DNA of 64,000 nucleotides from Lumbricus terrestris (Eukaryota > Annelida > Clitellata > Crassiclitellata > Lumbricidae), in contig OX457036.1 in NCBI GenBank assembly GCA_949752735.1, forward strand, positions 18,727,246 through 18,791,245, written 5' to 3'. Within the stretch, counting starts at the first letter, position 1, and every line of letters starts with the position of its first letter. Positions 37,473 through 64,000 of this stretch are shown in pieces. A program made the position numbers and the translations under genes. The notes under the pieces are model-generated. The model did not search any database, was not told where the DNA came from, and saw only the letters and a list, made by a program, of their open reading frames with translations.

Positions 37473-38587
37473 CTGTATACTGTCAGATCAAAGGATCACT
37501 CTTCGCTGGACTAGGACTAATGAGGAAGAAATTCTAAATTTTCTGCAACCTCTTGGACGCCTCTTAGCCTACAGGCTATAATAGTTATAAGATCCTAGAC
37601 AGTTTCGAGGGTTCAACCAGCTATAACGCATAAACGCATACGGGTGGCACACAGAACAACTTACACATTAATTTGTCTAAACTGCAACTTACAATTTAAT
37701 CACTTTGCATGCATCGCCTTTCCTAACAAATGAATTGTAACCATACAGCGACAGAAACAATGCGTCTCTTATCAATTTCGCCATTTCTAAATTGGTAGGG
37801 TCTACAGAAACGAGAAGCAGCTGAAAGTTTCTGGCAGCATATTGCGAGAGAACCAAATTCGTCATATTTAATGACCAAGAGAAAGGTTCCTGAACGCCGT
37901 TCCCGTGAGGCGTTCCCGTGCTGATTGGCTGAAGCATCGTGAGCCAATGTTTAATCTGGACATGTCTGGTGGGAAAGTTCCCTCAGTAATGACATCCCCC
38001 TCGGAAAATCTTGGGGTGTTGCTACTGCCTCAGCGATTGCCGTTCGCCAAATTTGTCCCCCCCCCTGAAACGTTAATTTCCCGCCCCCCTCCAAAGCAGG
38101 GGACTAGATTTAACACAGAACGTGAGTGGATGCTCACAGACTACGGTATTACAGGAATTTAACCGCACGGCAGCCATACTGCGGCCAGCTGTCCATCTGC
38201 TCACTTTACCAGCGCCACCTGGTGAATGCAATGTTGAGTCGACCTTTGTGTGGTAGGGAATTTTATTCCGCGTCCATGCTGGTCAACTTCTCTTCTTCTC
38301 TTCGTACCAGAGTTCAACCATTAACCTGAGTCATTCTCAGTGCATGGTAAATGGTAATGTCATGCCATCGATTGACGTTAAGGAAATCACGATTTTATCA
38401 CTTGCCGTCTTCCGTTTATACTTTCTGAGCAATGATTACCTAGATTTCTTCTAGACGCCAGAATATATCTGGCTACGCCACTGTGCTTGAAACCAAGCAA
38501 CACTGTCCATATCAGAGTATATATGCAGGAGAACTCACGTGATAAATTTCAGTTTGTTAACAAGAGTTTATGCCTATATCTAAAGAG
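37473..38587. other. Intergenic; 38160-38580 homologous to about 880-1290
   Basis: Shared CTGGTGAATG, GATTGACGTTA-type blocks and GGAGAACTCACGTGATAA against the copy 0 flank. No supported gene. Confidence 0.45.
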
Positions 38588-38720
38588 CAGCGGTTCACAC
38601 AACCTGTAGGTCGCGATCCCCACCTCTGGGTCGCCTGACGATTTGCCAGGAGTCGCCTGCAATGCCCTGCATGGATCCTTCAGAAAATTTTAAAATATGT
38701 AATAGCAATTTCAACGCACG
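38588..38720. mobile_element. One end of a hAT-type element
   Basis: CAGCGGTTCACACAACCTGT followed by AGGTCGCGATCCCCACC resembles hAT ends seen elsewhere here; no second end found. Confidence 0.35.
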
Positions 38721-38949
38721 CCGTTATACAATAGCAACTTGAAATCAATTTTGCCTATGCTTTTGCTATGATTCACTCGTTAGATTTCGACGACAAATTT
38801 AATTTTTGCCATTTCAGTTTTGGGGTGAGTGAGAGAGGAACGGTTTCCAAAATTTGTGGTGGTGACCGAGCTGCTCAGGCTATATCTCCAATATTTCATA
38901 GCTCTTTTATAGACAACATTGTAAATTTCTACAGCGTTATCCTCTTTTA

Positions 38950-39386
38950 GGGGCCGTCCATAAAGTACGTCACGCTATTTTTGACCATTTTTGACCCCCC
39001 CTCCCCCCTGTCACAAACTGTCACAAATCTCGGACCCCCCCTAAAGTACGTCACACTTTCGGAATTAAAAAAAAAACATAACCATTTTAATACCTAACCC
39101 TCTAAACCCTAGGATACTATCCCTAATCCCTCTAATAGTGACGTGTGTCCCTTAACGCTTTGATAGTGACGGGAAATCAACTTTTATCCCGCCAGGCCGG
39201 GTTTTACACACGCCTGGCCGGGCCGGGTTGGATTTTAGGTACTAAGAACAACAAAAAATATACAAGAATTTAAAAAACAAATGTGTGACGTCACACATGG
39301 CCTGACCCCCTCCCCCTGTCACACACTGTCACACTTTCTTACACCCCCTCCCCCCCTGGAGCGTGACGTACTTTATGGACGGCCCC
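38950..39386. mobile_element. PIF/Harbinger-type MITE
   Basis: 437 bp with perfect inverted ends beginning GGGGCCGTCCATAAAGTACG (26 bp in all) and TTA duplication at 38947-38949 and 39387-39389. Confidence 0.85.
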
Positions 39387-39389
39387 TTA

Positions 39390-39950
39390 TCCATAATGAG
39401 CAATTTTTTATTAGTATGCCAACTTCGAAGGTCATCATTATCGTGTGCGAGTGAAGATAATATTATTATGAAAAGCATGTGGAGGAGATATTTATTGAAG
39501 TCTCAAACCTTGTCTCTGAGCACTGAAATCATGGGTAATGTTTGCTAAGATGACAGCTTAAAGTGCTACCATCATTACAGTGTGCAATTAAAAAAATTGA
39601 ACAATTGGAGGGGAACCTTATTGAAGTCTTAAACCACATTCCTGAGGACTGAAATTACTAGTAATAATTGTAAACAACTAGGAGTCAGAAGTCTTAAACC
39701 ATGACTAGACTATAGTAGGACCTACTCCAAAATGAGCAAATTTCTTTAGATAACAGCTTAAAATTCAATCATTACAGTGTGGAGATCCCAAAAACTAAAT
39801 AATCGGTAAGATACCTTTACTGAAGACACCGAATCGGGTAACTCAATCAATGCTTTTGTTGGGGGTTGTAACAATTTTCGAAACGTTAACAAGGGATCGC
39901 CGATTCGCCGAACAGAAAGGGTTGACAAAAACCGCTGGACTAGAGCGTAC
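39390..39950. other. Intergenic, nothing recognised
   Basis: AT-rich with several similar CATTACAGTGTG blocks; no gene. Confidence 0.4.
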
Positions 39951-39953
39951 TAT

Positions 39954-40510
39954 GTATGTATGTATGTATGTATGTATGTATGTATGTATGTATGTATGTA
40001 TGTATGTATGTATGTATGTATGTATGTATGTATGTATGTATGTATGTATGTATGTATGTATGTATGTATGTATGTATGTATGTATGTATGTATGTATGTA
40101 TGTATGTATGTATGTATGTATGTATGTATGTATGTATGTATGTATGTATGTATGTATGTATGTATGTATGTATGTATGTATGTATGTATGTATGTATGTA
40201 TGTATGTATGTATGTATGTATGTATGTATGTATGTATGTATGTATGTATGTATGTATGTATGTATGTATGTATGTATGTATGTATGTATGTATGTATGTA
40301 TGTATGTATGTATGTATGTATGTATGTATGTATGTATGTATGTATGTATGTATGTATGTATGTATGTATGTATGTATGTATGTATGTATGTATGTATGTA
40401 TGTATGTATGTATGTATGTATGTATGTATGTATGTATGTATGTATGTATGTATGTATGTATGTATGTATGTATGTATGTATGTATGTATGTATGTATGTA
40501 TGTATGTATG
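39954..40510. repeat. (ATGT)n microsatellite, about 557 bp
   Basis: Essentially uninterrupted TATG repeats; corresponds to the 125-bp tract at 1972-2096 in the homologous block. Confidence 0.97.
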
Positions 40511-41085
40511 AAAGATTGTGTGTGCATGTGAATGATTATTCTCGTGATGATCGTATTTCATAGGGAATGTCAGAGGGAACTGTAATGTACGGATGGAAAT
40601 GCTGGTGCATTTCTGAGAGTATGAGTTCAAATACTTCAAGGGTATTATGCCTGGATATCAGAGCATGACTAGTAGTAGACCTAGCCCTAAACGTTGTCTG
40701 AGTTGTATAGGGAGCAGCCGAAACGTACCGGTAGGTCTGATTTATTTCATTTCATTTCAAACTGTTGACATTTATGATGTTATCTTTTAGCATCGTCTAG
40801 CCTATTCAACTCTATTGCACGCATTCATCCTGCGCTGCAAATTTTTTTATTAAATGTACAACATTTTAGTTCTCGTTTTCGTTGTCGTGAACTACTGACT
40901 ATTCTTTTCCGTTTCGTTTTCGTTCACGAAATTAACAGGTGTGGGTGACGTTCAGAAGGTTTAGTCAGCAAGTGTGGTGAATGAGGGGAAAGCAATGCAA
41001 TTGGAAAGGACGGGGATAATGAAACACGAATTACAAACTGAGCCATAAAATTAGCTTGGTTCATGTCGAAAGACATGAACTAGAC

Positions 41086-41894
41086 CAGTGGTTCCCAAAG
41101 TGGTGGTCCGCGGACCGGCACCGGTCCGCGGAGGTATGATCGCCGGTCCGCGGAGAAGAGTTGAAAATAAAAGAAATAAACTGTGATTATTAGTTTATCT
41201 GTTTGAAACTGTGAAATTATTCAAATTGTTGTCCAAAATTTATTAAAATTTCCGTCTTAATGTTCAAATATTTAAAATAGGCTTAAATCAACGCGCCTTA
41301 TTTTAACTTGCCAGATGGCGAATTCAAACAATTTAAATCTATTCTAAATTTACTACATGGAAGACTGCAGTCAGTTCCGACTCTTTCAGCCTAGTAAACG
41401 CTGGATACAGAATTACAAATTTGTCTAACATAGTAAAAAAACTTTTAGTTTAAAACTTTAAATATAAACAAATGTCGTTGAATGAAAAAATGAGCAAACA
41501 AATCTGAAAAAAGAACAGCAGACGCAGATTGTTAAAAGCACCAAAGTTAGTTTGCGAAATTGAAAGGATCTTTCCTTGCATCTCCACGCATCGCAAAGGC
41601 TATTATTAGGCCTATTATTAAACTGTAATTTATTTATGACTCAATTAAAAAAAACACTTGTAGGCCTACAAATGGCGTTTAACAGCAAAGTCTACTCATA
41701 ATAAATCTTTAGCAAAATTAATAAGGTTTCAAAGACATGTGGATGTAGGGTTTGTAGGCTAACTGTAAATAGCCTTGTATTTTAGTCGTTTTATAATGTT
41801 GTTTGTCATCACCATTAAGGCCTAAGTTAGCGGTCCGCGAGCTTCGCCAAAAATTATAGCCGGTCCGCGACCTACTGAAGTTTGGGAACCACTG
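41086..41894. mobile_element. hAT-type MITE
   Basis: 809 bp; ends CAGTGGTTCCCAAA and, inverted, CAGTGGTTCCCAAACTTC. GGTCCGCGG repeats near both ends. 8-bp duplication AACTAGAC at 41078-41085 and 41895-41902. Confidence 0.88.
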
Positions 41895-42660
41895 AACTAG
41901 ACTCTCCCACTCGGTTCTAATGCCTTTAAGAGGTGAGTGGGGTAGAGCGACAGCAATGTTAATGGGAGCCATTCAAGAGTGCAATTGCTAACCCCTCGCC
42001 CAAGGCATTAATGCGAGCACTCTCCGAGCTACGTTTCTGCTGCTCCCTATAAATATTCCAGTGTGCCATTAAAGTGTCGTGCATGACGTACCGAGTAGGC
42101 CTAAGGCAGATAGGATAGAACTTACAATGACTGAGGTTACTTTAAGCTGCATGCATCTACATGTAGGCCTAACTGTCGCTTTATTGTTTTTCGAATGAAG
42201 CGTAGGCATTTGCGTAAACAAGAGACCTACATTGTATATACCGCACTTATTTGCTGAACTTTTTGCTTTCTAAATGTTACATGGAGGAGGATTGCAATGG
42301 TTCCCCTAAGTAACTTACTTAAAGAGGAATCAGCAAGCTGGGCCATAAAATGAACAGTTTCAGTCGAAAGAGCCACCTACTTTCCAACAATCGCTTCTTA
42401 GTGACTAAGAAAGACGAGTAAGACGGGTAGAGTGACAGTAATTTAGAGCCCTATTCAATGTATTCATGCGCATTGTTCAATTGCTTCGCGTCGGTAATTT
42501 CTAGCAAAGCAGATCCTTGTATTTTCTATAGTTTTCGTTCAATACTTCAATATTGTTCTCCTTTGTATTTTCGTTCTACATAATTCCTTTTCGTTTTTAT
42601 TCAGTTTTAGTTCACAGTTTCTTTCTAATTCTCGTTTTAGTTTTCGTGAACGATTGCCTA

Positions 42661-42925
42661 AACTTTAGTCCACGTTAGCTGCATCGGTAAGAGAGCTGGC
42701 GGCCCCGCGTCTGTGGGAGAGAGCGTGAGGTTCGCGGTTCGAATCCCGAAGGTGGCTATTTCAGAGATTTAAAATCTCGGGCTAGCACGGTCCGCCCACG
42801 GGGACCCAAATGGCGTGGCCTCCATTCAAACGGGCGAGCGGTGGTGAAGGATCTCACCCTCAGGGTCGAGGCCATAAGACAGCCGCTATATAAAAATCCG
42901 ATTACATTTACATTTTACATTTTAT
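42661..42925 (+). mobile_element. tRNA-derived SINE
   Basis: A-box-like TTAGCTGCATCGGTAAGAG near 42675 and B box GGTTCGAATCC at 42736-42746, a non-tRNA body, then an ATTTACATTTTACATTT tail. The spacing and body rule out a working tRNA gene. Confidence 0.65.
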
Positions 42926-42974
42926 CGTTCTCGTTCTAGTTTCGTTCACGAAATTAACACTGCTATCAGACGAC

Positions 42975-43430
42975 CGTTACAATACGCGTTTACAGCAGAG
43001 GCAAGTCATCGGTTGAAAAGCCTACGTCATAAGACATGATTTAAGAACGCGCTGAAGAGGTCATGCGTAGCTCAGGCGACTACAAACTATCACAGGGTTT
43101 TTGTTGCATGTTGAGCAGTTAACTGCATTTAACTGAGCTGAACCAGAAAGCGGATAAAAGCAAATTGAACGTCGCACCAGTGAAACATACACGCCCAATG
43201 CTGTATAAACGCAAGGTCAGACGCAAGATCAAACGCACAGACTGTGAAACGGTCGTGTCACATAAGAAACTATAGATTTACTATTCAAACCGATGGCGAG
43301 AACGAAATCGCTAAAATGCTCACCAAAGTTGCACCACAAAATGCTTCTGAGTAGGGGACTAAGTTGTATGTCGAGTGAGCTTGTCATCAAAAGAGCCTCA
43401 AAAGAACCCTAGCTTGTCTGACTCTTTTAA
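42975..43430. other. Intergenic, homologous to 2418-2640 and 6120-6860
   Basis: Contains the empty target of the 6203-6793 insertion at about 43273. No gene. Confidence 0.5.
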
Positions 43431-43435
43431 ATAAT

Positions 43436-44580
43436 GTGATAGGCCAATCTGCGAGACTGCGAAAGTCACAGATAAAAAATTCACTCCTTAATCCACACCT
43501 GCAGTCTGATTTTACGAAGAAGCACTCAACCGAAACTCTTGTCACTTCCCTCTTAATAAACTTGTTTCTGCCCATCTCCCATCAACAAGTCTCCTGCCTC
43601 TGCCTCTTTGATATTTCTTCAACCTTCGCACCATTTCATCACAACATAGCCTACTACTCCAAATACTGTCTTTCTGTATTACGACTGACACTGCTCTCCT
43701 TTGGATTCGGTCTTATCTTCCTTCACGCTCTTTCTCAGTCAAAACATCTGAAAAGACATCTCAATCATGCCCTCTCACCTGTGGTATTCCGCAAGGTTCT
43801 TATCCTCAGGCCTCTCTTCTTCATCATCTACACCACTTTACTCAGCTCACTCCTAAGAGCATCCACAGTCGACCATCATCTGTATGCTGACGACAAACAT
43901 TTATTCATCTCTTTTTCTCAAGCAGTTTCTCTGACTCAATAGATAAAATCGTCTCCGTGTGGTCACACAAATCCACTCCTGGATGACCATGGGCGGAGTT
44001 CGTCAGGGGTTAGGGCGGGCTAAAGCCCCCAAGAAGCCCCATAGTCATGTTTTTTACCGTGTAAAAGGTCTATTTTTTCGGGTTTAGCCCCCCAAGGACT
44101 TCCAACTGACGACTAAAAACAATAAAAAAAAGGGTCTGCAGCGTTTTCGGCCGGGAAATATCTAGTAAGTTTCATGAGATTTGAACTCGACGACTAAAAA
44201 GAGTCATCAACTTTTTCCGGCCGAAACGAAAAATTTTTTTTGCGCCGCGCCTTCTGGACCAAGTTTTTAGCCCCCCCATCAAAAAACGGAAACCAATCTC
44301 CGCCCATGTGGATGACCTCAAATCTCTTTGCCTCAACCCCTCCTCCAAACCTGAATTCATACTAATAGGCATCCGAGAACAACCTAAGAAAATTCCAGAC
44401 CCCTCTAGTTCCTCCAGTATTGACTGCATTCAACCACGCATTCACTTCAAATTCTCCTGCAGTCCGCAGCCTATAGGCCTAGGTGTGACTTTTGACCAGA
44501 ACCCTAGCTTCTCTTACTACATAACCCATCTTTCCCGCACTTGTCTCCCGAACATACGTGACCCTCGCAGAATCAGTTCT
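43436..44580 (+). pseudogene. CR1/Rex-like reverse transcriptase pseudogene interrupted by a MITE
   Basis: The first part reads HLQSDFTKKHSTETLVTSLL, HQQVSCLCLFDISSTFAPFHH, LRPLFFIIYTTLLSSLL and HHLYADDKHLFISF; it resumes after the MITE with LNPSSKPEFILIG and GVTFDQNPSFSYYITHL. Motif A has lost its aspartate (STFAPF for SAAFDTI), and motif C is ADDK. No full frame remains. Confidence 0.8.
43988..44308. mobile_element. hAT-type MITE inside the RT pseudogene
   Basis: 321 bp; ends CATGGGCGGAG inverted; 8-bp duplication TGGATGAC at 43980-43987 and 44309-44316. Interior has GACGACTAAAAA blocks like those in 8716-9021. Confidence 0.87.
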
Positions 44581-45299
44581 CAAGGGGCGAGTGCTCCTCT
44601 GGCTGCTCCTAAAGCGCCACTCGAAAGCCAATCGCAGGGCACCAGCTGTTTCACATGTGCTGCATCCAGTCAGAAGCCTATTCCAAAGATAGTCTGAAAG
44701 AGGTCCGAATCTGGTAGCCAGAGGGCCAGAGTAGCTGTTAATGCGGGTGTAGTTCAAGAAGGTGGAGGATCCGGGGATCAGATGAGTGTGGGTTTTAATT
44801 CTTTTGAACAGATCTCTTTGTCAGTTTGTGGTGTAAATCCAGAGGAACGATAACCAGAGCCCCTTATCCAAGTTTAAGCTTATCCACAGTTTGACCTCCC
44901 TGGATTCTGTAGGCCTACTGGCAGTTTGCAAAATGGACAAAATGGAGTCTGGCTTATAGCAGACCAGACTTGGTTTATATAATTACAATGCTGGTGAATA
45001 AGCAGATCTCCCTGATGTAATTTCAGTGTACTCTGAGAAATTTAAAAAAATTTGCATCAGTATTTAATTTTTGCAGTTGTGATTATTTGCACTACAGCTA
45101 GATTCCACTCAAGTAAGCTTATAGGCCATAATCGATAAACCTGCTGTTTACATGAAAGAGCTTGAACATGCAAGGCAGAAAGTTATAGGCCTAAGAGCAT
45201 GTTTATTTCCCTAGAGATCTCTAAACGTACATTTCTGACTTTCACTGTCTGTATCATTCGTATCATCGGTGCATTAATGCAAAGAAATATCTTTAAAAC
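44581..45299. other. Intergenic, nothing recognised
   Basis: Begins with a GCGCCACTCGAAAGCCAA segment shared with 10142 and 33800; otherwise no gene. Confidence 0.4.
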
Positions 45300-45383
45300 C
45301 CAAAGTAGTAGTTAAAAACATAGGTGCACTTTCCGGGGGGGGGGAGGTAAGTGCACCCCTGCCGCTATTTGCGGGCGCCCATG
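45300..45383. mobile_element. Isolated end of the 25364-26444 element family
   Basis: GTGCACCCC...GCGGGCGCCCATG matches the inverted terminus of that family; no partner end found. Confidence 0.4.
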
Positions 45384-47038
45384 CTTGCAATAACATGTCG
45401 TTCGCTTTTAGAGACAGTCAATAAAAAGTGAATTTACGTGACATCCTATGTCGCACAACACAAAAGGTGATGGAGATGGTGGACGATAAAAAATCATATA
45501 TAACGGAGAAGCAGTGCAAAAATCTACCTTCGGCAGTTTAACGAGGTTTTGTTCAAACAGTTTTATTAGATAGGTCATTATGGCGGATGGCATATAATTA
45601 TCAGCTTCTAACAATGTAGGCTACGATTCGGTCATAAACTCAGAGCCGTTTTAACGCCTAGGCACGCGAGGCACATGCCTAGAGCCCCGCGCAAATGGGG
45701 GGGGGGGGGCCCGCGGCGACCCAAACATACTATATCGCATAACAAATCATCAGCATGTTTTACTACCTTTGACGTATGTTAACTTTTTGATTTATTTTAC
45801 ACTGCTTAGAACAAAGATTGCTGTGCAAACTGTACGTGTCAGCAGCATATTAGTCTATTATTAACAAAATTAATGTAAAAAATTACACACAAGCACATAG
45901 AAGGCATGAATGCAAAACTCTATATTCTGAGACTGAAAGATTGAGGCCGAAATCGTGTTACGCTCAATGTTTAATATAGTAATCTTCCTGGGGGAGCTCC
46001 ACATATAGAAGTGACTACCCAAACAGTTGGTCAAAAATTACTAGCAAATAGTTTATAGTTTCTGTTTACATTAGTGTAATACCTGAGCTCTAATAAATAT
46101 AAGCTTCCATGATATTTTTTTTACTATCATGTGATTTTAATAATAAAATCTACTAATATTATATATTATGCTATCACATTACAATGAGTATAGTTTACTG
46201 TTAATGTTTTTACAAAGACTAGTTTAATACAACTAACACTTAGTAAAATATGGCATCATTATAGTCTACTACATGGCTTCCCGATTTTGGTAGTTCCTCC
46301 TTGGTTTGTATAACCTTTGTAACAATTCTGATAGGCATAACTGTGTCTTGGTCAGCAATGTAGGGCCTTTTTGAGCAATGGGAATAAGATAATTCTAGTG
46401 CAAGAAAGTCGGGCTTGGACTATACACCTAGAACTCTGTATCCGACTGACCATGTGTACGCGACTTCCACATACATCTGCGCATCGACGAATAGTCCGGA
46501 CAAGCACAGTGCATAACAAAGTAGCCTACATCGTCTCGCTGTCTGATGTTCAACAACGCCATTTTGAAAAGTAGCCTTCGACAGAGGCTGGCCTGCGATT
46601 GGTCGGTGTTAGAAATCGTTTGCGAGTATTCGATATGAGAAAACGCCTGTGATTGGTCTGTATATAAATAATGGTCGGTATGACTCTCACTAAAATGGCG
46701 GATGGACTAGCCTCGCTTTCAAGTCAGTCACACATTCTGACCACAGCTGAGGCCGGAAGTCGACCTAGGCTACTGTTTGATATTTTTAATCGCTCCTTCA
46801 ACCTTCATACTGGAACAGTCTTCCATTAGCGATTCGTGATACTGCAATGCATGTATCTCGGAAACAATCTCAAGGTCACTTAAAAGTCGCACTTGTTCAG
46901 AACTGTCGGGTATACTTACGCTAAGCGCCTTCGTGAGGTTATTGTAAGGCGCTATATAAATGTCTATATACACGTACACGAATACAGTGGGACTACCGTC
47001 ATCTACTAGAGAGGAGGGATTTGCTCCGCAGCAGCAGT
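45384..47038. other. Intergenic; second half homologous to 7440-7980
   Basis: AT-rich 45.7-46.3 kb without features, then the block shared with the copy 0/1 intergenic. A 45650-45715 segment (CCTAGGCACGCGAGGC plus a G run) looks like a degraded transposon end. Confidence 0.4.
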
Positions 47039-47253
47039 CAGTGGTGGTGCTAAGGGGGCTGGGAGCTAAGCCCCCTACAAGAGGCTCAGCCCCCCCTAAA
47101 AAAGGGTCATCCGAATTTTTTACATTGAAAAATCCACGATTTTCGGTCGATGACTAAAAAAAAGGTCGTCAGAAATTTTGGCGGCGAAAATGTGAAATTT
47201 TCGCCGCGAGGCTTCAGCCCCCCCCACAAACTGAAATCCTGGCGCCGCCACTG
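47039..47253. mobile_element. hAT-type MITE, copy 2 side only
   Basis: 215 bp; ends CAGTGGTGGTGCTA and, inverted, CAGTGGCGGCGCCA; 8-bp duplication GCAGCAGT at 47031-47038 and 47254-47261. Same family as 8716-9021, opposite orientation. The homologous site near 7990 is empty. Confidence 0.85.
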
Positions 47254-47814
47254 GCAGCAGTAGCATCGTGGCACTGTGTTGCGAGCGCTGCCACTTCTCT
47301 CCCCGAACAGTTCTCAAAAGGATCAAGTTCAACCTGTCTAGTCTGTTATTACTTGCACTGCCACAAAGACCAAAGGGAAAGGTATAACCTGTAAAAGTAG
47401 GCCAAGAAAGGAAACGCAGATATCTAATAACAAAGTTATGTATGGGCCTAGTTTAACTTAAAATGCAAATTGGTATTTGTCATCATTTTTAAATTCGAAG
47501 TTCGTGTAAGGTGGAGGCAGATGAAGTAAATAGGAAAAATGACGTTGATAAGATATATTGCAGCTAACTTCAAACTATTTTCTAACTAATCCTATTTCCT
47601 TCACACTATACGGCAGTTAAAACCATTAGACAACTCGGCCTACATAGTTATGTTATAGGCTAGTTTCAATATTATTACTTGTTAGTAGCTAAAAGAGTTA
47701 CAAAGTGCCTATTTTGTCTATTATTGATAGCCTATTACTATTACTATTATAATTATTATTACAATTATGTATTATTAGGCCCTATTATTATTATCATCAT
47801 CGTCGTTGTCGTCG

Positions 47815-47817
47815 TCG

Positions 47818-47851
<34 letters not shown>

Positions 47852-47862
47852 TGTCCTAATCG

Positions 47863-47911
<49 letters not shown>
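47815..47911. repeat. (TCA)n and (CAA)n tracts
   Basis: TCATCA 47818-47850 and CAACAA 47864-47911; much shorter at 9130-9205. Confidence 0.92.
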
Positions 47912-47912
<1 letters not shown>

Positions 47913-48177
47913 AAGCAATTATAACGCAATTTTACGAAAATGAGCAAATTCTTGTCAACGGACATTATTGTCACAGAATTGTTCTAAATCTTGTTCAAAA
48001 TGCTATACAATAATGTAATAGAAAGTTAGTTGCAGATGTAGGTTTAATATTATTTCGTAGGCCCTATTTACAGTCTTTTATGTGAAAAAAGCGTCCGTGT
48101 TTAGCTTAAGCGGTTAAGATGATTACGAAGCTATGAATATATAATGCTGCACCTTGGCCAAAGGACTGACTGGAGGT

Positions 48178-48183
48178 TTTATT
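48178..48183 (-). terminator. Candidate poly(A) signal of copy 2
   Basis: AATAAA on the minus strand, same distance from the stop as in copy 1. Confidence 0.5.
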
Positions 48184-48307
48184 GTGGGTGATAATTTTAA
48201 AATTTCCACTACGCAAGGTTCTAAATTATCGTCATTGATGAGCATGTAAATGCATGTCTTCACTCGGAGATTATTCAGTCATCCGATGATTTGCTTGCCA
48301 GCCACGA

Positions 48308-63936
<15,629 letters not shown>

Positions 63937-64000
63937 CTGGAAAATGGAAGTGGAGTAATTGGAAAGATTCACACAGCAATCGTATGTCCTACGAAACACT

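Larger units (their letters stand above)
40868..42974. mobile_element. Composite nested insertion between 40.87 and 42.97 kb
   Basis: Interrupts the homology with 2380-2460: sequence resumes at CAGACGACCGT (42966) as at 2418. The right end TTCGTTCACGAAATTAACACTG is a hAT-like end; a similar segment recurs at 40911-40942. Contains the elements at 41086-41894 and 42661-42925. Confidence 0.5.

Noticed and set aside
42661..42750. Possible tRNA gene (A and B box)
   Set aside because: No proper cloverleaf, anticodon arm or terminator; SINE body and tail follow, so it is a SINE head.

Overview
This is animal genomic DNA: GT-AG introns, AATAAA poly(A) signals, long microsatellites, and non-LTR, LTR and hAT/mariner/Harbinger-type transposons. 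The only cellular genes I can support lie on the minus strand. They are tandem copies of one multi-exon gene encoding a secreted protein with an N-terminal temptin domain (first described as a water-borne pheromone of the sea slug Aplysia) joined to a copper type II ascorbate-dependent monooxygenase core (PHM / dopamine beta-hydroxylase / MOXD1 family). Temptin plus CR1-like elements and a tRNA-derived SINE suggest a marine invertebrate; the window cannot settle the phylum.

Layout, read right to left along the minus strand. Copy 2 occupies 48308-63936 and beyond; its first exon lies past the right edge. Intergenic DNA runs 34.5-48.3 kb. Copy 1 is complete at 9599-34507, with eight exons totalling 1431 nt, or 476 aa. 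Intergenic DNA follows at 0.5-9.6 kb. The first exon of a third copy (copy 0) lies at 314-523 and continues off the left edge. The intergenic blocks are homologous to each other, and so are the gene bodies, so the whole window is a head-to-tail segmental duplication with a unit of roughly 30-39 kb. The unit length varies because each copy has collected its own insertions.

Splice phases agree at every junction in both copies. The temptin part carries a signal peptide, the PNPC and WPGVGH motifs and a DxDxDG loop. The enzyme part keeps the HH pair, the HxH pair and the Met of DEMC. The third His of the CuH site reads Tyr in both copies. Exons 4-8 are nearly identical between copies, while temptin exon 2 differs in sequence and length.

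Each duplicate supplies an 'empty site' for insertions in the other, so many mobile elements can be bounded to the base with their target-site duplications: a 5.7-kb LTR element without pol, several hAT-type elements (8-bp duplications), mariner-type elements (TA) and a 2.0-kb inverted-repeat element filled with TGACGTCA-bearing repeats. A Harbinger-type element (TTA) is bounded by its own duplication. No rRNA gene, intact tRNA gene or CRISPR array was seen.
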